DNA from: Bacteroidota bacterium
GTDB lineage: Bacteria; Bacteroidota; Bacteroidia; Bacteroidales; JAAYUG01
Length of the DNA: 64,000 bases
Assembly: GCA_029571215.1 (NCBI GenBank)
Contig: JAKPTE010000040.1
Location: forward strand, 62,001-126,000
Reading direction: 5' to 3'
Shown here: piece by piece, positions 26,468 to 35,610 of the stretch
How positions within the stretch are numbered: position 1 is the stretch's first letter
Layout of the letters: each line of letters begins with the position of its first letter
Translations under genes and position numbers: made by a program
The notes under the pieces: model-generated
The model's input: the letters and a program-made list of their open reading frames with translations, nothing else
Database searches by the model: none
Told to the model about the DNA's origin: nothing

Positions 26468-27695
26468 TCATTTCGTCAGGAACACCAAGATCATACAGCA
26501 TTTTCAGCACCGCATCAATCATCATGGGAGGTCCGCAAAGATAATACTCCACATCCTCAGGTTCAGGATGTTTGCTCAGGTATTCATTGAACAGAACCTG
26601 ATGGATGAAACCGGTATAGCCTGTCCAGTTGTCTTCCGGCTTGGGTTCGGAAAGAGCAAGGTTGAAGGTGAAGTTTGGAAATGCTTTCTCAATTTCCCTG
26701 AATTCTTCTTCATAAAACACTTCCCGTTTTGATCGTGCCCCATACCAGTAGGAAACCTTGCGAGTTGTTTTCTCGGTGTGGAATAGGTGGAAAATATGGG
26801 AACGAAGAGGAGCCATTCCGGCGCCTCCTCCGATATAGATCATTTCACGGTTTGTATTTTTAATAAAGAACTCACCGTAGGGACCGGAAATCATGACCTT
26901 ATCACCCGGTTTTCTCGAAAAAATATAGCTGGAACAAACACCGGGATTCACCTTCATAAACGTTCCTCTGGCACGATCCCACGGCGGAGTTGCAATCCGA
27001 ACATTCAGTTTGATAATATTTCCTTCGGCCGGATGATTTGCCATGGAGTAGGCTCTGAAGGTTTCTTCCGTATTTTTCATCTTCAGCGACCACATGTCAT
27101 ACTTATCCCATTCGTCGCGGAATTCTTCCTCCACATAAATATCTTTGGCAAAATCAACCTCAATTTTCGGTACATCAATCTGAATATACCCGCCCGGCTT
27201 GAATTTCAGTTGTTCCCCTTCCGGAAGTTTTACCACAAACTCCTTAATGAATGTAGCCACATTTCTGTTGGAAACAACTTCGCATTCCCACTTTTTGATA
27301 CCAAGAACTTCTTCGGGAACAACAATCTCCATATCGCTTCGAACCTTCACCTGACACCCCAGCCGCCAATGCTCATTAATCTGCTTTCGCGTAAAGAATC
27401 CCACTTCGGTAGGTAAAATGGAACCTCCTCCTTCCAGTACCTGGCATTTGCACAAACCACAGGTTCCACCCCCACCACAGGCAGAAGGAAGAAACAGCTT
27501 CTGCTGGGAAAGGGTAGCCAAAAGGCTGTTTCCTGCATTTACTACCAGTTCCTTTTCACCATTTATGCGGATTTTGACAGGTCCTGATGCTGTTAGCTTT
27601 GATTTGGCATATAACAGAATACTTACAAGAAGCAGAATGATACTCAGAAAGACAATCAGGCTCAGTACAATAAGTTGCGTTAAACCCATATGCAA
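26442..27695 (-). CDS. nqrF: Na+-translocating NADH:quinone reductase subunit F
   Basis: The NADH-oxidising entry subunit. The 417-residue protein has an N-terminal membrane helix (about 5-30), a ferredoxin-type [2Fe-2S] domain with cysteines C73, C79, C82 and C114 ([20 protein letters not shown]), an FAD domain (RAYSMANHP) and an NADH-binding domain ([23 protein letters not shown]). Electrons pass from NADH through FAD and 2Fe-2S to the membrane subunits. The start is ATG at 27695 or 27689 (MGLTQL). A 15-bp gap separates it from nqrE, and it overlaps apbE. Confidence 0.97.
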   Translation of the reverse strand: MHMGLTQLIVLSLIVFLSIILLLVSILLYAKSKLTASGPVKIRINGEKELVVNAGNSLLATLSQQKLFLPSACGGGGTCGLCKCQVLEGGGSILPTEVGFFTRKQINEHWRLGCQVKVRSDMEIVVPEEVLGIKKWECEVVSNRNVATFIKEFVVKLPEGEQLKFKPGGYIQIDVPKIEVDFAKDIYVEEEFRDEWDKYDMWSLKMKNTEETFRAYSMANHPAEGNIIKLNVRIATPPWDRARGTFMKVNPGVCSSYIFSRKPGDKVMISGPYGEFFIKNTNREMIYIGGGAGMAPLRSHIFHLFHTEKTTRKVSYWYGARSKREVFYEEEFREIEKAFPNFTFNLALSEPKPEDNWTGYTGFIHQVLFNEYLSKHPEPEDVEYYLCGPPMMIDAVLKMLYDLGVPDEMIAFDDFGG

Positions 27696-27710
27696 TGAAT
27701 TATCGTTCGG

Positions 27711-28328
27711 TTAAAGTTTGATCCCCATGAAACCCATAAAAGCAATTGCCAGCAAGCCGGTCATGATAAAAGCAATCCCAAGTCCTTTCAGCGGAGCAGG
27801 TATTTGTGAATAACGTGTCTTTTCGCGGATGGCAGCCAGCACCATAATAGCCAGCGCCCACCCCGTTCCGGCCCCCAGACCATAAACAGTGGCTTCGACA
27901 ACTGATCCGTACTCACGCTCCTGCATAAAGAGTGAACCACCAAGAATGGCACAGTTTACCGCAATCAGGGGAAGAAAAATTCCAAGGGCATTGTACAAAG
28001 CCGGGAAAAACTTCTCTACCACCATCTCGATCAGTTGAACCATTGCGGCAATCACGGCAATGAACAACAAAAAACTCAAATAACCCAGGTCAACATTGGC
28101 AAAGGATTCACCCAACCAATGCAGGGCACCTTTTTTCAATAGATAATTATCTATCAGGTAGTTAACAGGCACCGTTATTGTCAGTACAAAAAGAACAGCA
28201 ATACCAAGGCCCGTAGCTGTTTTCACTGTTTTTGATACCGCCAGATAGGAACACATCCCGAGAAAGTAGGCGAAAATCATGTTCTCGAGAAAGACGTTCC
28301 GGACAAACAGGTCAAAAAGATTTTCCAT
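27711..28328 (-). CDS. nqrE: Na+-translocating NADH:quinone reductase subunit E
   Basis: A 205-residue inner-membrane protein with six helices, arranged with NqrD in an inverted-topology pair that forms the sodium channel region. The iron-site cysteines are present: C26 in LGMCSYLA and C126 in [10 protein letters not shown], which with the two NqrD cysteines ligate the intramembrane iron centre. Length is normal. It lies 28 bp after nqrD and 15 bp before nqrF. Confidence 0.97.
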   Translation of the reverse strand: MENLFDLFVRNVFLENMIFAYFLGMCSYLAVSKTVKTATGLGIAVLFVLTITVPVNYLIDNYLLKKGALHWLGESFANVDLGYLSFLLFIAVIAAMVQLIEMVVEKFFPALYNALGIFLPLIAVNCAILGGSLFMQEREYGSVVEATVYGLGAGTGWALAIMVLAAIREKTRYSQIPAPLKGLGIAFIMTGLLAIAFMGFMGIKL

Positions 28329-28356
28329 GAATAATGCTTTTCACTGTTGTTTTTTC

Positions 28357-28977
28357 TTATTTCTCAATCAGCTTCCTGTTAATACTTCGTTGAATCCAGA
28401 TAATAACGCCAACTGTAATCAATGCCATGGGAGGCAGGATCATCAGTCCGTTATTGATATAGCCTGCCGCATACAGGGATTCTGGAATCACACGATACCC
28501 AAAAAGAGTACCCGATCCAAGCAATTCTCTAAAAAATCCAAGTATTATGAGAATCATCCCGTATCCGATTCCGTTTCCGATGCCGTCAATAAAGGAATCC
28601 CAGGGCTTATTGGCCATAGCGAATGCTTCGAGCCGTCCCATAAGGATGCAGTTGGTAATAATCAATCCCACAAAAACCGAGAGTTTTTTGCTCACATCGT
28701 ACATGTATGCTTTGAGAACCTGATCAACAAGAATTACCAGAGTGGCAATAACAACAAGCTGAACAATAATGCGGATTCTCGGAGGAATCGTATTCCGTAT
28801 GGAGGCAATTATCAGATTCGAAAAACCTGTAACTATGGTAACCGATAAGGCCATTACGATGGCAGGTTTCAACTGGACAGTAACAGCCAGAGCCGAACAG
28901 ATACCCAATACCTGTACCGTAATAGGATTCTCATCATTCAATGGTTTTGTAAGTAATTTCAGATACCTCGAAGCCAT
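28357..28977 (-). CDS. nqrD: Na+-translocating NADH:quinone reductase subunit D
   Basis: A 206-residue inner-membrane protein with six helices, paired with NqrE. The conserved cysteines appear in [11 protein letters not shown] (C27) and [15 protein letters not shown] (C110), the expected ligands of the intramembrane iron site. Length is normal. It starts 9 bp after nqrC. Confidence 0.97.
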   Translation of the reverse strand: MASRYLKLLTKPLNDENPITVQVLGICSALAVTVQLKPAIVMALSVTIVTGFSNLIIASIRNTIPPRIRIIVQLVVIATLVILVDQVLKAYMYDVSKKLSVFVGLIITNCILMGRLEAFAMANKPWDSFIDGIGNGIGYGMILIILGFFRELLGSGTLFGYRVIPESLYAAGYINNGLMILPPMALITVGVIIWIQRSINRKLIEK

Positions 28978-28986
28978 ACCCGTAAA

Positions 28987-29712
28987 TTATTTAGGTTGTT
29001 TAAAATAATTCTGATAAACAGAAAGGCACGTATCAAGCATAGCCTGCAGTCCTTTGCTGGTGATGGTACCACCGGAAATGGCATCCACCTTGTTGGGTTC
29101 ATTCTGGGTACCTCCGCCCTTCACAACTTCAATAGAAACAAACTGTCCCTTATCGTTGAAAATTTTCTTTCCCATGAAAGGTTTCTGAAACCAGGGCTGA
29201 TTGATTTCGGCACCCAGACCGGGAGTTTCACCTTTATGATCAAAAACAGCTCCGTACACGGTGTTGAATTCGGGTTGATCGTTTCCTACCGAGGTGTCGC
29301 GTAAAAAGGAAATGTATCCCCAGATAGGACCCCACAACCCCTTGCCGTAAAGAGGTATTACGATAAAAGCACTGTCCCCCTTGCGAGCTTCGTAAATAGC
29401 CAGGTGCCGCTTGTTCCTGGGCAGTTTAAGATCCTCCCGCATATTCAGGGTAAAAGCATCCACTCCACTGACAATTTCTCCTGCCTCATTAACAACTTTT
29501 GTTCCTGTAATATATCGGGAATAAAGTTCTTCCGCATTTTTGGGAGTTGACGGAATATGCAGTGAAGCAAGAATATTTTGTTTCTTTTCAACCTCCACAT
29601 TTTTCTCCTGTGCGGGCTGTAGCGAAACGGCAGCAATCGTGAGAAGCGTTGCCACAATTACCACAATGATAGTGGAATAAATGAATGTATAGGAATTTTT
29701 TTGGACGTCCAT
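28987..29712 (-). CDS. nqrC: Na+-translocating NADH:quinone reductase subunit C
   Basis: A 241-residue protein with one N-terminal membrane helix (about 8-30) and a periplasmic FMN-binding domain. The covalent FMN site is the threonine in DAISGGTITSKG near residue 213, modified by ApbE. PGLGAEI and the surrounding FMN-binding segments are conserved. It lies 22 bp after nqrB. Confidence 0.97.
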   Translation of the reverse strand: MDVQKNSYTFIYSTIIVVIVATLLTIAAVSLQPAQEKNVEVEKKQNILASLHIPSTPKNAEELYSRYITGTKVVNEAGEIVSGVDAFTLNMREDLKLPRNKRHLAIYEARKGDSAFIVIPLYGKGLWGPIWGYISFLRDTSVGNDQPEFNTVYGAVFDHKGETPGLGAEINQPWFQKPFMGKKIFNDKGQFVSIEVVKGGGTQNEPNKVDAISGGTITSKGLQAMLDTCLSVYQNYFKQPK

Positions 29713-29734
29713 AACCGGAAGATAGTTAAATCAG

Positions 29735-30904
29735 TTAAACTGCTTGTGCTACTCTCTTTAACCGTTTCATACGTCGGTTAACATTTGCTTCTACAATATA
29801 GTGGTCAATAAGGGGAGCGAATACGTTCATGAGAAGAATGGCCAGCATAACCCCTTCAGGGTAGGCCGGGTTAAGAACCCGGATGAGGATAGCCAGTACC
29901 CCGCATAGGAAACCGTAAATCCATTTGCCGGTTTCGGTTTGCGATGCTGTTACAGGATCTGTTGCCATGAATACCGTACCGAAAAGAAATCCTCCGGCTA
30001 TCAATTGCTCCCAGGCCGGAAATCGCATGTAATCATTAACGGCAAAGACATTTAGTGTAAGACCCATCAACAGGCCCCCCAGTACCATAGATAGCATAAT
30101 TTTCCAGCTTCCGATGCCTGTATAAATCAAAATGGCAGCACCAATCAGGATAGCGAGTTTGGAGGTTTCTCCAATGCTTCCCGGTATGAATCCGAAAAAC
30201 AGATCGTGTGCAGAAGGGTTATGACCTGTTGTTCCGGTAGCAAAATTCCCTAAAATAGTGGCACCGGAAAATCCGTCTGCAACATGGGGATTATTTTTCA
30301 ACCCGTACACCCAAACCTTATCTCCCGTCATTTCGCCCGGATAGGCAAAAAACAGGAATGCACGGGCTGTCAGTGCAGGATTAAGAATGTTCATGCCGGT
30401 TCCGCCGAAAACTTCCTTGCCAATTATGACCGCAAAGGCCACCGCCAGGGCAAGAACCCACAAAGGAGTATTGACGGGAATGATCAGAGGTATAAGAAGA
30501 CCTGTTACCAGATATCCTTCGTTTACTTCATGACCGCGCGCTTGGGCAAAGGCAAATTCTATCCCCAAACCCACAACATAGGAAACAACTATCAGAGGTA
30601 ACATCTTCAGAAATCCAAACCAGAAATTCTGCCAGAGTCCCGCATGCACACCTACCGAGAGATGGTATTGATACCCGATGTTCCACATACCAAACAGCAT
30701 TGCCGGTAAAAGTGCTATGATAACTACCGTCATGGTACGTTTCATGTCAATTGCATCCCGAATGTGGCTTCCCTGCGTTGTAACCTTGTCGGGAACAAAG
30801 AGAAAGGTTTCAAAAGCCTCAAATGTGCTTTCCAGTTTCTCAAATCGCCCCCCCTTCTGAAACTGAGGTTTGATCTTGTCGAGATATTTTCTTAGAGCGT
30901 TCAT
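29735..30904 (-). CDS. nqrB: Na+-translocating NADH:quinone reductase subunit B
   Basis: A 389-residue polytopic membrane subunit that carries covalent FMN, binds riboflavin and provides the main sodium path and quinone site. The FMN-attachment motif DGFSGATILG is present (about residues 210-218). About ten hydrophobic helices are visible, and the N-terminal cytosolic part before the first helix is of normal length. It lies 28 bp after nqrA. Confidence 0.97.
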   Translation of the reverse strand: MNALRKYLDKIKPQFQKGGRFEKLESTFEAFETFLFVPDKVTTQGSHIRDAIDMKRTMTVVIIALLPAMLFGMWNIGYQYHLSVGVHAGLWQNFWFGFLKMLPLIVVSYVVGLGIEFAFAQARGHEVNEGYLVTGLLIPLIIPVNTPLWVLALAVAFAVIIGKEVFGGTGMNILNPALTARAFLFFAYPGEMTGDKVWVYGLKNNPHVADGFSGATILGNFATGTTGHNPSAHDLFFGFIPGSIGETSKLAILIGAAILIYTGIGSWKIMLSMVLGGLLMGLTLNVFAVNDYMRFPAWEQLIAGGFLFGTVFMATDPVTASQTETGKWIYGFLCGVLAILIRVLNPAYPEGVMLAILLMNVFAPLIDHYIVEANVNRRMKRLKRVAQAV

Positions 30905-30932
30905 TACTCTTTATATTTTTTCAGAACAATAA

Positions 30933-32285
30933 TTAACTCATTTCTTTTCTTATCAGATCCAGTCCTTTCCGGATGATTTGCTGAACTTCGGTCTTTGAAG
31001 TACAAACAAATTCACAAAGGGCAAAATCTTCCTCTGATACCTCATAAATACCAAGCTTCTCCATCAAATCGACATCTTCCACAATGATCGCTTTCACCAG
31101 GTGAACCGGATAGATGTCCATAGGAAGAACTTTCTCATATTGCCCTGTCATCACGTAGGCTCTGCGTCCGCCATTCAGATTGGTGTCGATCCTGTACTCT
31201 CTTTTGGGTTGAAGCCACGAAAAGAATGAACGTGACATACTGAATTTGTTCCATCCGGGAAGAGCCCAGCCAAGAAATTCAAAATGCTTTCCTTCAGGAA
31301 TCACCGTTATCTGTGAGTCATAAAATCCGATGTACCCTTCCTGGCCGATGCGGGTTCCCGTAAGAACATTCCCGGAAATATATCGCTTTTCCCCTTCCTT
31401 AACATTTCCTGCCATCAATGGTTTTATACTTGCTCCCAGCATGGTGCGGTAGTAACCCGGATTCAGAATTTCGGAGCCGGTAACCGCAACTGTTCTGGTA
31501 GCATCAAAACGCCCTGTTAGGAACAAACGACCCAGGATTACCACATCCTGTGGATTGACATACCATACAATTTCCCCTTTGTTGATGGGATCAATATGAT
31601 GAATTTGTATTCCGACATTTCCTGCCGGATGGGGGCCCCTGAACCGGGTAATTTTTGCATTGGATATACTATTATAAACTGAATCTTCCGGAAGCGGATC
31701 AGGAACATTCAGATATACACCGCCAGGTGAAAGTTTACTCAGGGCATTGAGACCGGTCTGAAACTCCTGCTGATACTCTTTCAGTACAAACATGTAATCA
31801 GGAGCCAGAGGGGCCGTATCGAAACCGGAAACAAAAACCGACTTTGGCGTATCAGCCGGATTGGCTATGATTCCGTATGGCCTCTGGCGGATAAACGGCC
31901 AGCAGCCTGCCTTCAGAAGATGGCTGATGATCTGTTCCCGCCCCATCGTCAAAGGATCACCTGACGGGAAAGATTCATATTCCTGATTCCCGTCTGCTTC
32001 TACAACCACTTCAAGGATTGCCCTTCGTTCACCACGACGGACCGCATTAACTCTGCCACATACCGGTGAAACGAATAGAATATCAGGATTGCTCTTGTCA
32101 AAAAACAAGGGGGTTCCTGCCTTGACAGAATCACCCGGCTGCACAAGCAGCTTCGGAACTATTCCGTAAAAATCAGGTGGCTTTACAGCATACAACGAGG
32201 CCGGATCAGAAGAGAAAAACCGTTGCTGAGGTTTTCCCATTAGCCTGATATCTAACCCCTTACGCAATTTTACAACATCTGACAT
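30933..32285 (-). CDS. nqrA: Na+-translocating NADH:quinone reductase subunit A
   Basis: A 450-residue cytoplasmic subunit of the complex. The N-terminal KLRKGLDIRLMGKP and the downstream PPDFYGIVPKLLVQPGDSV, with its barrel-sandwich-like fold related to RnfC, are typical. The ATG at 32285 (MSDVVKLRKG) is used because a frame extending to 32363 would contain the promoter and has no homologous N-terminus. It is the first gene of nqrABCDEF-apbE and probably also of the aldo/keto reductase, all on the minus strand with short gaps. Confidence 0.96.
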   Translation of the reverse strand: MSDVVKLRKGLDIRLMGKPQQRFFSSDPASLYAVKPPDFYGIVPKLLVQPGDSVKAGTPLFFDKSNPDILFVSPVCGRVNAVRRGERRAILEVVVEADGNQEYESFPSGDPLTMGREQIISHLLKAGCWPFIRQRPYGIIANPADTPKSVFVSGFDTAPLAPDYMFVLKEYQQEFQTGLNALSKLSPGGVYLNVPDPLPEDSVYNSISNAKITRFRGPHPAGNVGIQIHHIDPINKGEIVWYVNPQDVVILGRLFLTGRFDATRTVAVTGSEILNPGYYRTMLGASIKPLMAGNVKEGEKRYISGNVLTGTRIGQEGYIGFYDSQITVIPEGKHFEFLGWALPGWNKFSMSRSFFSWLQPKREYRIDTNLNGGRRAYVMTGQYEKVLPMDIYPVHLVKAIIVEDVDLMEKLGIYEVSEEDFALCEFVCTSKTEVQQIIRKGLDLIRKEMS

Positions 32286-32314
32286 GCAACTACGTTTATT
32301 TTTCAGAAAATATT

Positions 32315-32346
32315 CAAATTTACAATCTCTGTTTTTATTATAACAA
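32315..32346 (-). promoter_or_regulatory. Promoter of the nqr operon
   Basis: On the minus strand, TTG (complement of CAA at 32344-32346), a 21-bp spacer, then TAAATTTG (complement of 32315-32322), an exact TAnnTTTG. It is 29 bp upstream of the nqrA ATG, in an A/T-rich gap shared with the divergent plug-protein gene. Confidence 0.65.
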
Positions 32347-32434
32347 CACGGCAAATATATCAACTATTCTCTATATTTATATATTTATATGTAATTCAAA
32401 ATAATTATCACCCAACTATCTGACTTATAATTAC

Positions 32435-33703
32435 ATGAATCATCAATATCTTCATCGCATTCTTTTCTCAACGGTCTGGCTCTTCGTTCTTTCTGCTGAA
32501 GCCCAAAGCCAGCGATTGATCCTTAACGACACCATATACGACGATCAGATTCTTTCCGTTTCTTTCCACAGAGAGGGTTTTCCTTTGAGTATTCCTTTTA
32601 TATATCTTTCATCTGACGAACATCTGGAACTGATATTCGATGATCTTTCTCCGGTTCAGCGCGATTTTTCATGGCAACTTGTTTACTGCAACCGTTTCTG
32701 GGAAGAAGAAAAAATACCGAAGCAGGAATATATGGAAGGATTTCTCGATAACAGGATTTATGACGTGAAAACTTCGTCCAATACCACTGTTTCGTACAGG
32801 AATTTCCGGTTGCTCTTCCCGGCAGAAAACATGCAGATCCTTTTATCGGGAAACTATGTACTCAGGATATATCTAGCAGATCATCCCGAGCAAACTGTCA
32901 TGGAAAAACGGTTCTATGTGACAGAGAATTCTGTTGTTCCGGAAATAGAGTACAGAATGGCAGAGGAGCAATCTGCCGGAAGTCAGAGCTTTGAAATAAG
33001 CTGGGATACCCCGGCACAAAAAAATGTCAATCCCGATAACTTTCACCTTTACGCTTTGCAAAATCTTCGCTGGCAGTTCGAAAAAGAACTTCCAAAAGCA
33101 CGCCCTTCAGGCAAAAAATCCTTTACCTGCTGTCTTCCAGGTGAATGTGTATTTGAAGGAGGCAACGAATATCTGAACTTCGACATCAAAAGCCGACGTT
33201 ACCAATCTCCCCGCATTAAAGAAATGGTATTCAAACCTCCGTATTACCATATTTATATTTACGACGACAAAATGGATCCTTACGGGCCGTATTTTTTCAC
33301 TGAAGACATCAATGGTAACTTTCTGATAGAGAGCAACGAAACGGAAAAAGATCGGAACGAAGCGGATTACGTGTATGTTCATTTTTCGTTAAATACCGGA
33401 CAACCGTTCATTGACGAAGATGTGTACCTCTACGGAGCCTTTACCAACAGAAACCTGACCGACAAATACCGGATGCAGTACAATTTCCGCACCCGGAATT
33501 ACGAAATCAGCCTGTTACTGAAGCAGGGATATTACAATTATGAATACATACTGAAGCAAAAAAAGGGGGCTCCCTCCTATACAATGAACGGGAGTCATGC
33601 CGAGACAGGAAATGAGTACCTTTTTCTGCTGTACTATACTGACGAAACGCGGGCTAACGATCGTCTTATCGGACTTAAAGTATACAATACCCTTCAAAGG
33701 TAA
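32435..33703 (+). CDS. Type IX secretion system plug-family protein (DUF5103)
   Basis: A 422-residue exported protein: signal peptide (about 1-24, ending AEAQSQ), then beta-rich sequence typical of DUF5103, including HLELIFDDLSPVQRDFSWQL, YCNRFW, NRIYDVKTSSNTTVSYRNF and the C-terminal LLKQGYYNYEY segment with DRLIGLKVYN. A member of this family was found as the plug that closes one side of the large SprA translocon of the T9SS, so a role in gating the outer-membrane channel is inferred from family knowledge. No sprA is in this window. It is divergent from the nqr operon and converges on pruA with a 26-bp gap. Confidence 0.82.
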   Translation: MNHQYLHRILFSTVWLFVLSAEAQSQRLILNDTIYDDQILSVSFHREGFPLSIPFIYLSSDEHLELIFDDLSPVQRDFSWQLVYCNRFWEEEKIPKQEYMEGFLDNRIYDVKTSSNTTVSYRNFRLLFPAENMQILLSGNYVLRIYLADHPEQTVMEKRFYVTENSVVPEIEYRMAEEQSAGSQSFEISWDTPAQKNVNPDNFHLYALQNLRWQFEKELPKARPSGKKSFTCCLPGECVFEGGNEYLNFDIKSRRYQSPRIKEMVFKPPYYHIYIYDDKMDPYGPYFFTEDINGNFLIESNETEKDRNEADYVYVHFSLNTGQPFIDEDVYLYGAFTNRNLTDKYRMQYNFRTRNYEISLLLKQGYYNYEYILKQKKGAPSYTMNGSHAETGNEYLFLLYYTDETRANDRLIGLKVYNTLQR

Positions 33704-33729
33704 ATTCTTCCCACCGCCCAGTCATTCTT

Positions 33730-35364
33730 CTATTCTTCTTCCATAAAAGGATAGCGGTAATCGGATGGGGGAAGGAATGTTTCTTTCATGGAACGGGGTG
33801 AAACCCATCGCATCATGTTCATGATGGAACCTGACTTGTCGTTGGTACCAGAACCTCTTGAGCCGCCAAATGGTTGCTGACCCACGACGGCTCCGGTAGG
33901 TTTGTCATTGATGTAAAAATTCCCTGCGGCATGACGCAGCATATCAACGGCCCTGTCAATGGCAGTCCGGTCGGTAGCAAAAATGGATCCTGTAAGACCA
34001 TAGACCGAAGTTTTGTCGCACAGCATCAGGGTTTCCTCGTATTTTTCATCAGGATAAACATACACTGAAAGTACCGGCCCGAAAATTTCCTCGCGCATGG
34101 TCACATAGGAAGGATCATTAACTTCGATTACCGTAGGCTCAATAAAATATCCCTTTGTTTTGTCATACTTGCCACCGGCAATAATTTTTGCCACATCGGC
34201 ATCCTTGCGAGCCCGCTCAACATACGATACAATGGAATCAAATGCGGCTTCGTCGATGACGGCATTGATAAAGTTCCTGAAATCTTCAGTACCTCCCATT
34301 CTGAAGGTTGCCAGGTCGGCCAGCAATCCTTCTTTAATGGCAGGCCAAAGCGATTGGGGAATGTAGGCTCTTGAAGCCGCCGAACATTTTTGCCCCTGGT
34401 ATTCAAAAGCACCCCGGGAAAGGGCTGTAATAACAGGCTTTACCGCCGCCGAAGCATGCACCATTACAAAATCCTTACCTCCTGTTTCTCCGACAATACG
34501 GGGATAGGATTTGTACAAATGGATGTTGTTGCCGATGGTTTTCCATATATTCTGAAACACTGCTGTTGAGCCGGTAAAATGAAACCCGGCAAAATCAGGA
34601 TGAGAAAAAATCACCTTCCCTGCTTCGGGTCCGGATACATAAACCAGATTGATAACCCCGTCAGGTAAACCGGCTTCCTTGAGCACTTCCATAATCACTC
34701 TGGCCGAGTATATCTGGGTATTGGAAGGCTTCCACACAGCAACATTCCCCATCATGGCAGGAGCGGTGGGCAGATTGCCCGCAATGGCAGTAAAATTGAA
34801 CGGAGTAAGGGCAAACACGAACCCTTCAAGAGGCCGGTGTTCCATTCTGTTCCATACACCCTTTGATGAAGAAGGCTGGTTGCTATAAATCTGCGCCATG
34901 TAGTAAACATTAAAGCGCCAGAAATCAATCAGTTCGCAGGCACCATCAATCTCGGCCTGAAAGACATTCTTTGACTGGCCAAGCATGGTGGCGGCATTTA
35001 TTTTGGCACGATAGGGACCAGCAAGAAGCTCCGCCGCTTTCAGAAATATTGCCGCACGGCTTTCCCAGGGCATTTTCTCCCAGGCAGGTTTGGCTTTAAG
35101 CGCCGCATCAATGGCCATTTGCACATGGCGACTATCCCCCTTGTGGTAATACCCCAGCGTATGCCCTATATCATGCGGTGGATGAATCCGAACCAGATTT
35201 CCTGTTCTTACCTCCTCCCCTCCAATGATCATAGGTATTTCAATCTCTTCAGAACGCATGGACGAAATGGCCTTCTTCAGCAAGGAACGTTCTGCAGATC
35301 CGGGTTTGTATTCATATACCGGTTCATTGACCGGTTGCGCAACTTTAAAAAATCCAAATGCCAT
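33730..35364 (-). CDS. pruA: L-glutamate gamma-semialdehyde (1-pyrroline-5-carboxylate) dehydrogenase
   Basis: Oxidises glutamate semialdehyde, formed from P5C, to glutamate with NAD+, the second step of proline breakdown. The 544-residue length fits the stand-alone PruA (ALDH4) group. Visible are the catalytic cysteine in EYQGQKCSAASRAY (about residue 325), the glutamate region VGETGGKDFVMVH, the NAD-binding FHFTGSTAVF, and C-terminal GAVVGQQPFGGSRGSGTNDK, which is diagnostic for this group. Proline dehydrogenase is encoded separately at 58.2 kb. It is divergent from an ALDH7 gene across 246 bp. Confidence 0.94.
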   Translation of the reverse strand: MAFGFFKVAQPVNEPVYEYKPGSAERSLLKKAISSMRSEEIEIPMIIGGEEVRTGNLVRIHPPHDIGHTLGYYHKGDSRHVQMAIDAALKAKPAWEKMPWESRAAIFLKAAELLAGPYRAKINAATMLGQSKNVFQAEIDGACELIDFWRFNVYYMAQIYSNQPSSSKGVWNRMEHRPLEGFVFALTPFNFTAIAGNLPTAPAMMGNVAVWKPSNTQIYSARVIMEVLKEAGLPDGVINLVYVSGPEAGKVIFSHPDFAGFHFTGSTAVFQNIWKTIGNNIHLYKSYPRIVGETGGKDFVMVHASAAVKPVITALSRGAFEYQGQKCSAASRAYIPQSLWPAIKEGLLADLATFRMGGTEDFRNFINAVIDEAAFDSIVSYVERARKDADVAKIIAGGKYDKTKGYFIEPTVIEVNDPSYVTMREEIFGPVLSVYVYPDEKYEETLMLCDKTSVYGLTGSIFATDRTAIDRAVDMLRHAAGNFYINDKPTGAVVGQQPFGGSRGSGTNDKSGSIMNMMRWVSPRSMKETFLPPSDYRYPFMEEE

Positions 35365-35610
35365 AGCTCGGAAATTTTTTTCTTTTCAAAATTGTATATA
35401 CTCCCGCTAAGAAAGAATGATTTTTCTTCTCCCGAAACATATTTTACAACACATGGATATTTATAACAATTTGTTTTTTAATTACTTAATTATTATGCTC
35501 TCAAATATGTTGGAAAAAACAGTCTAACATTACAATTTAGGGGTAAATCCTGCCGCTGTTTTTTCATTCAGGATGCTGTCAGATGCAGTTCATTCCAAAA
35601 TAGTGTACCT

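Noticed and set aside
26787-27416. 209-codon plus-strand open frame antisense to nqrF
   Set aside because: It is entirely opposite conserved NqrF domains and resembles no protein family.
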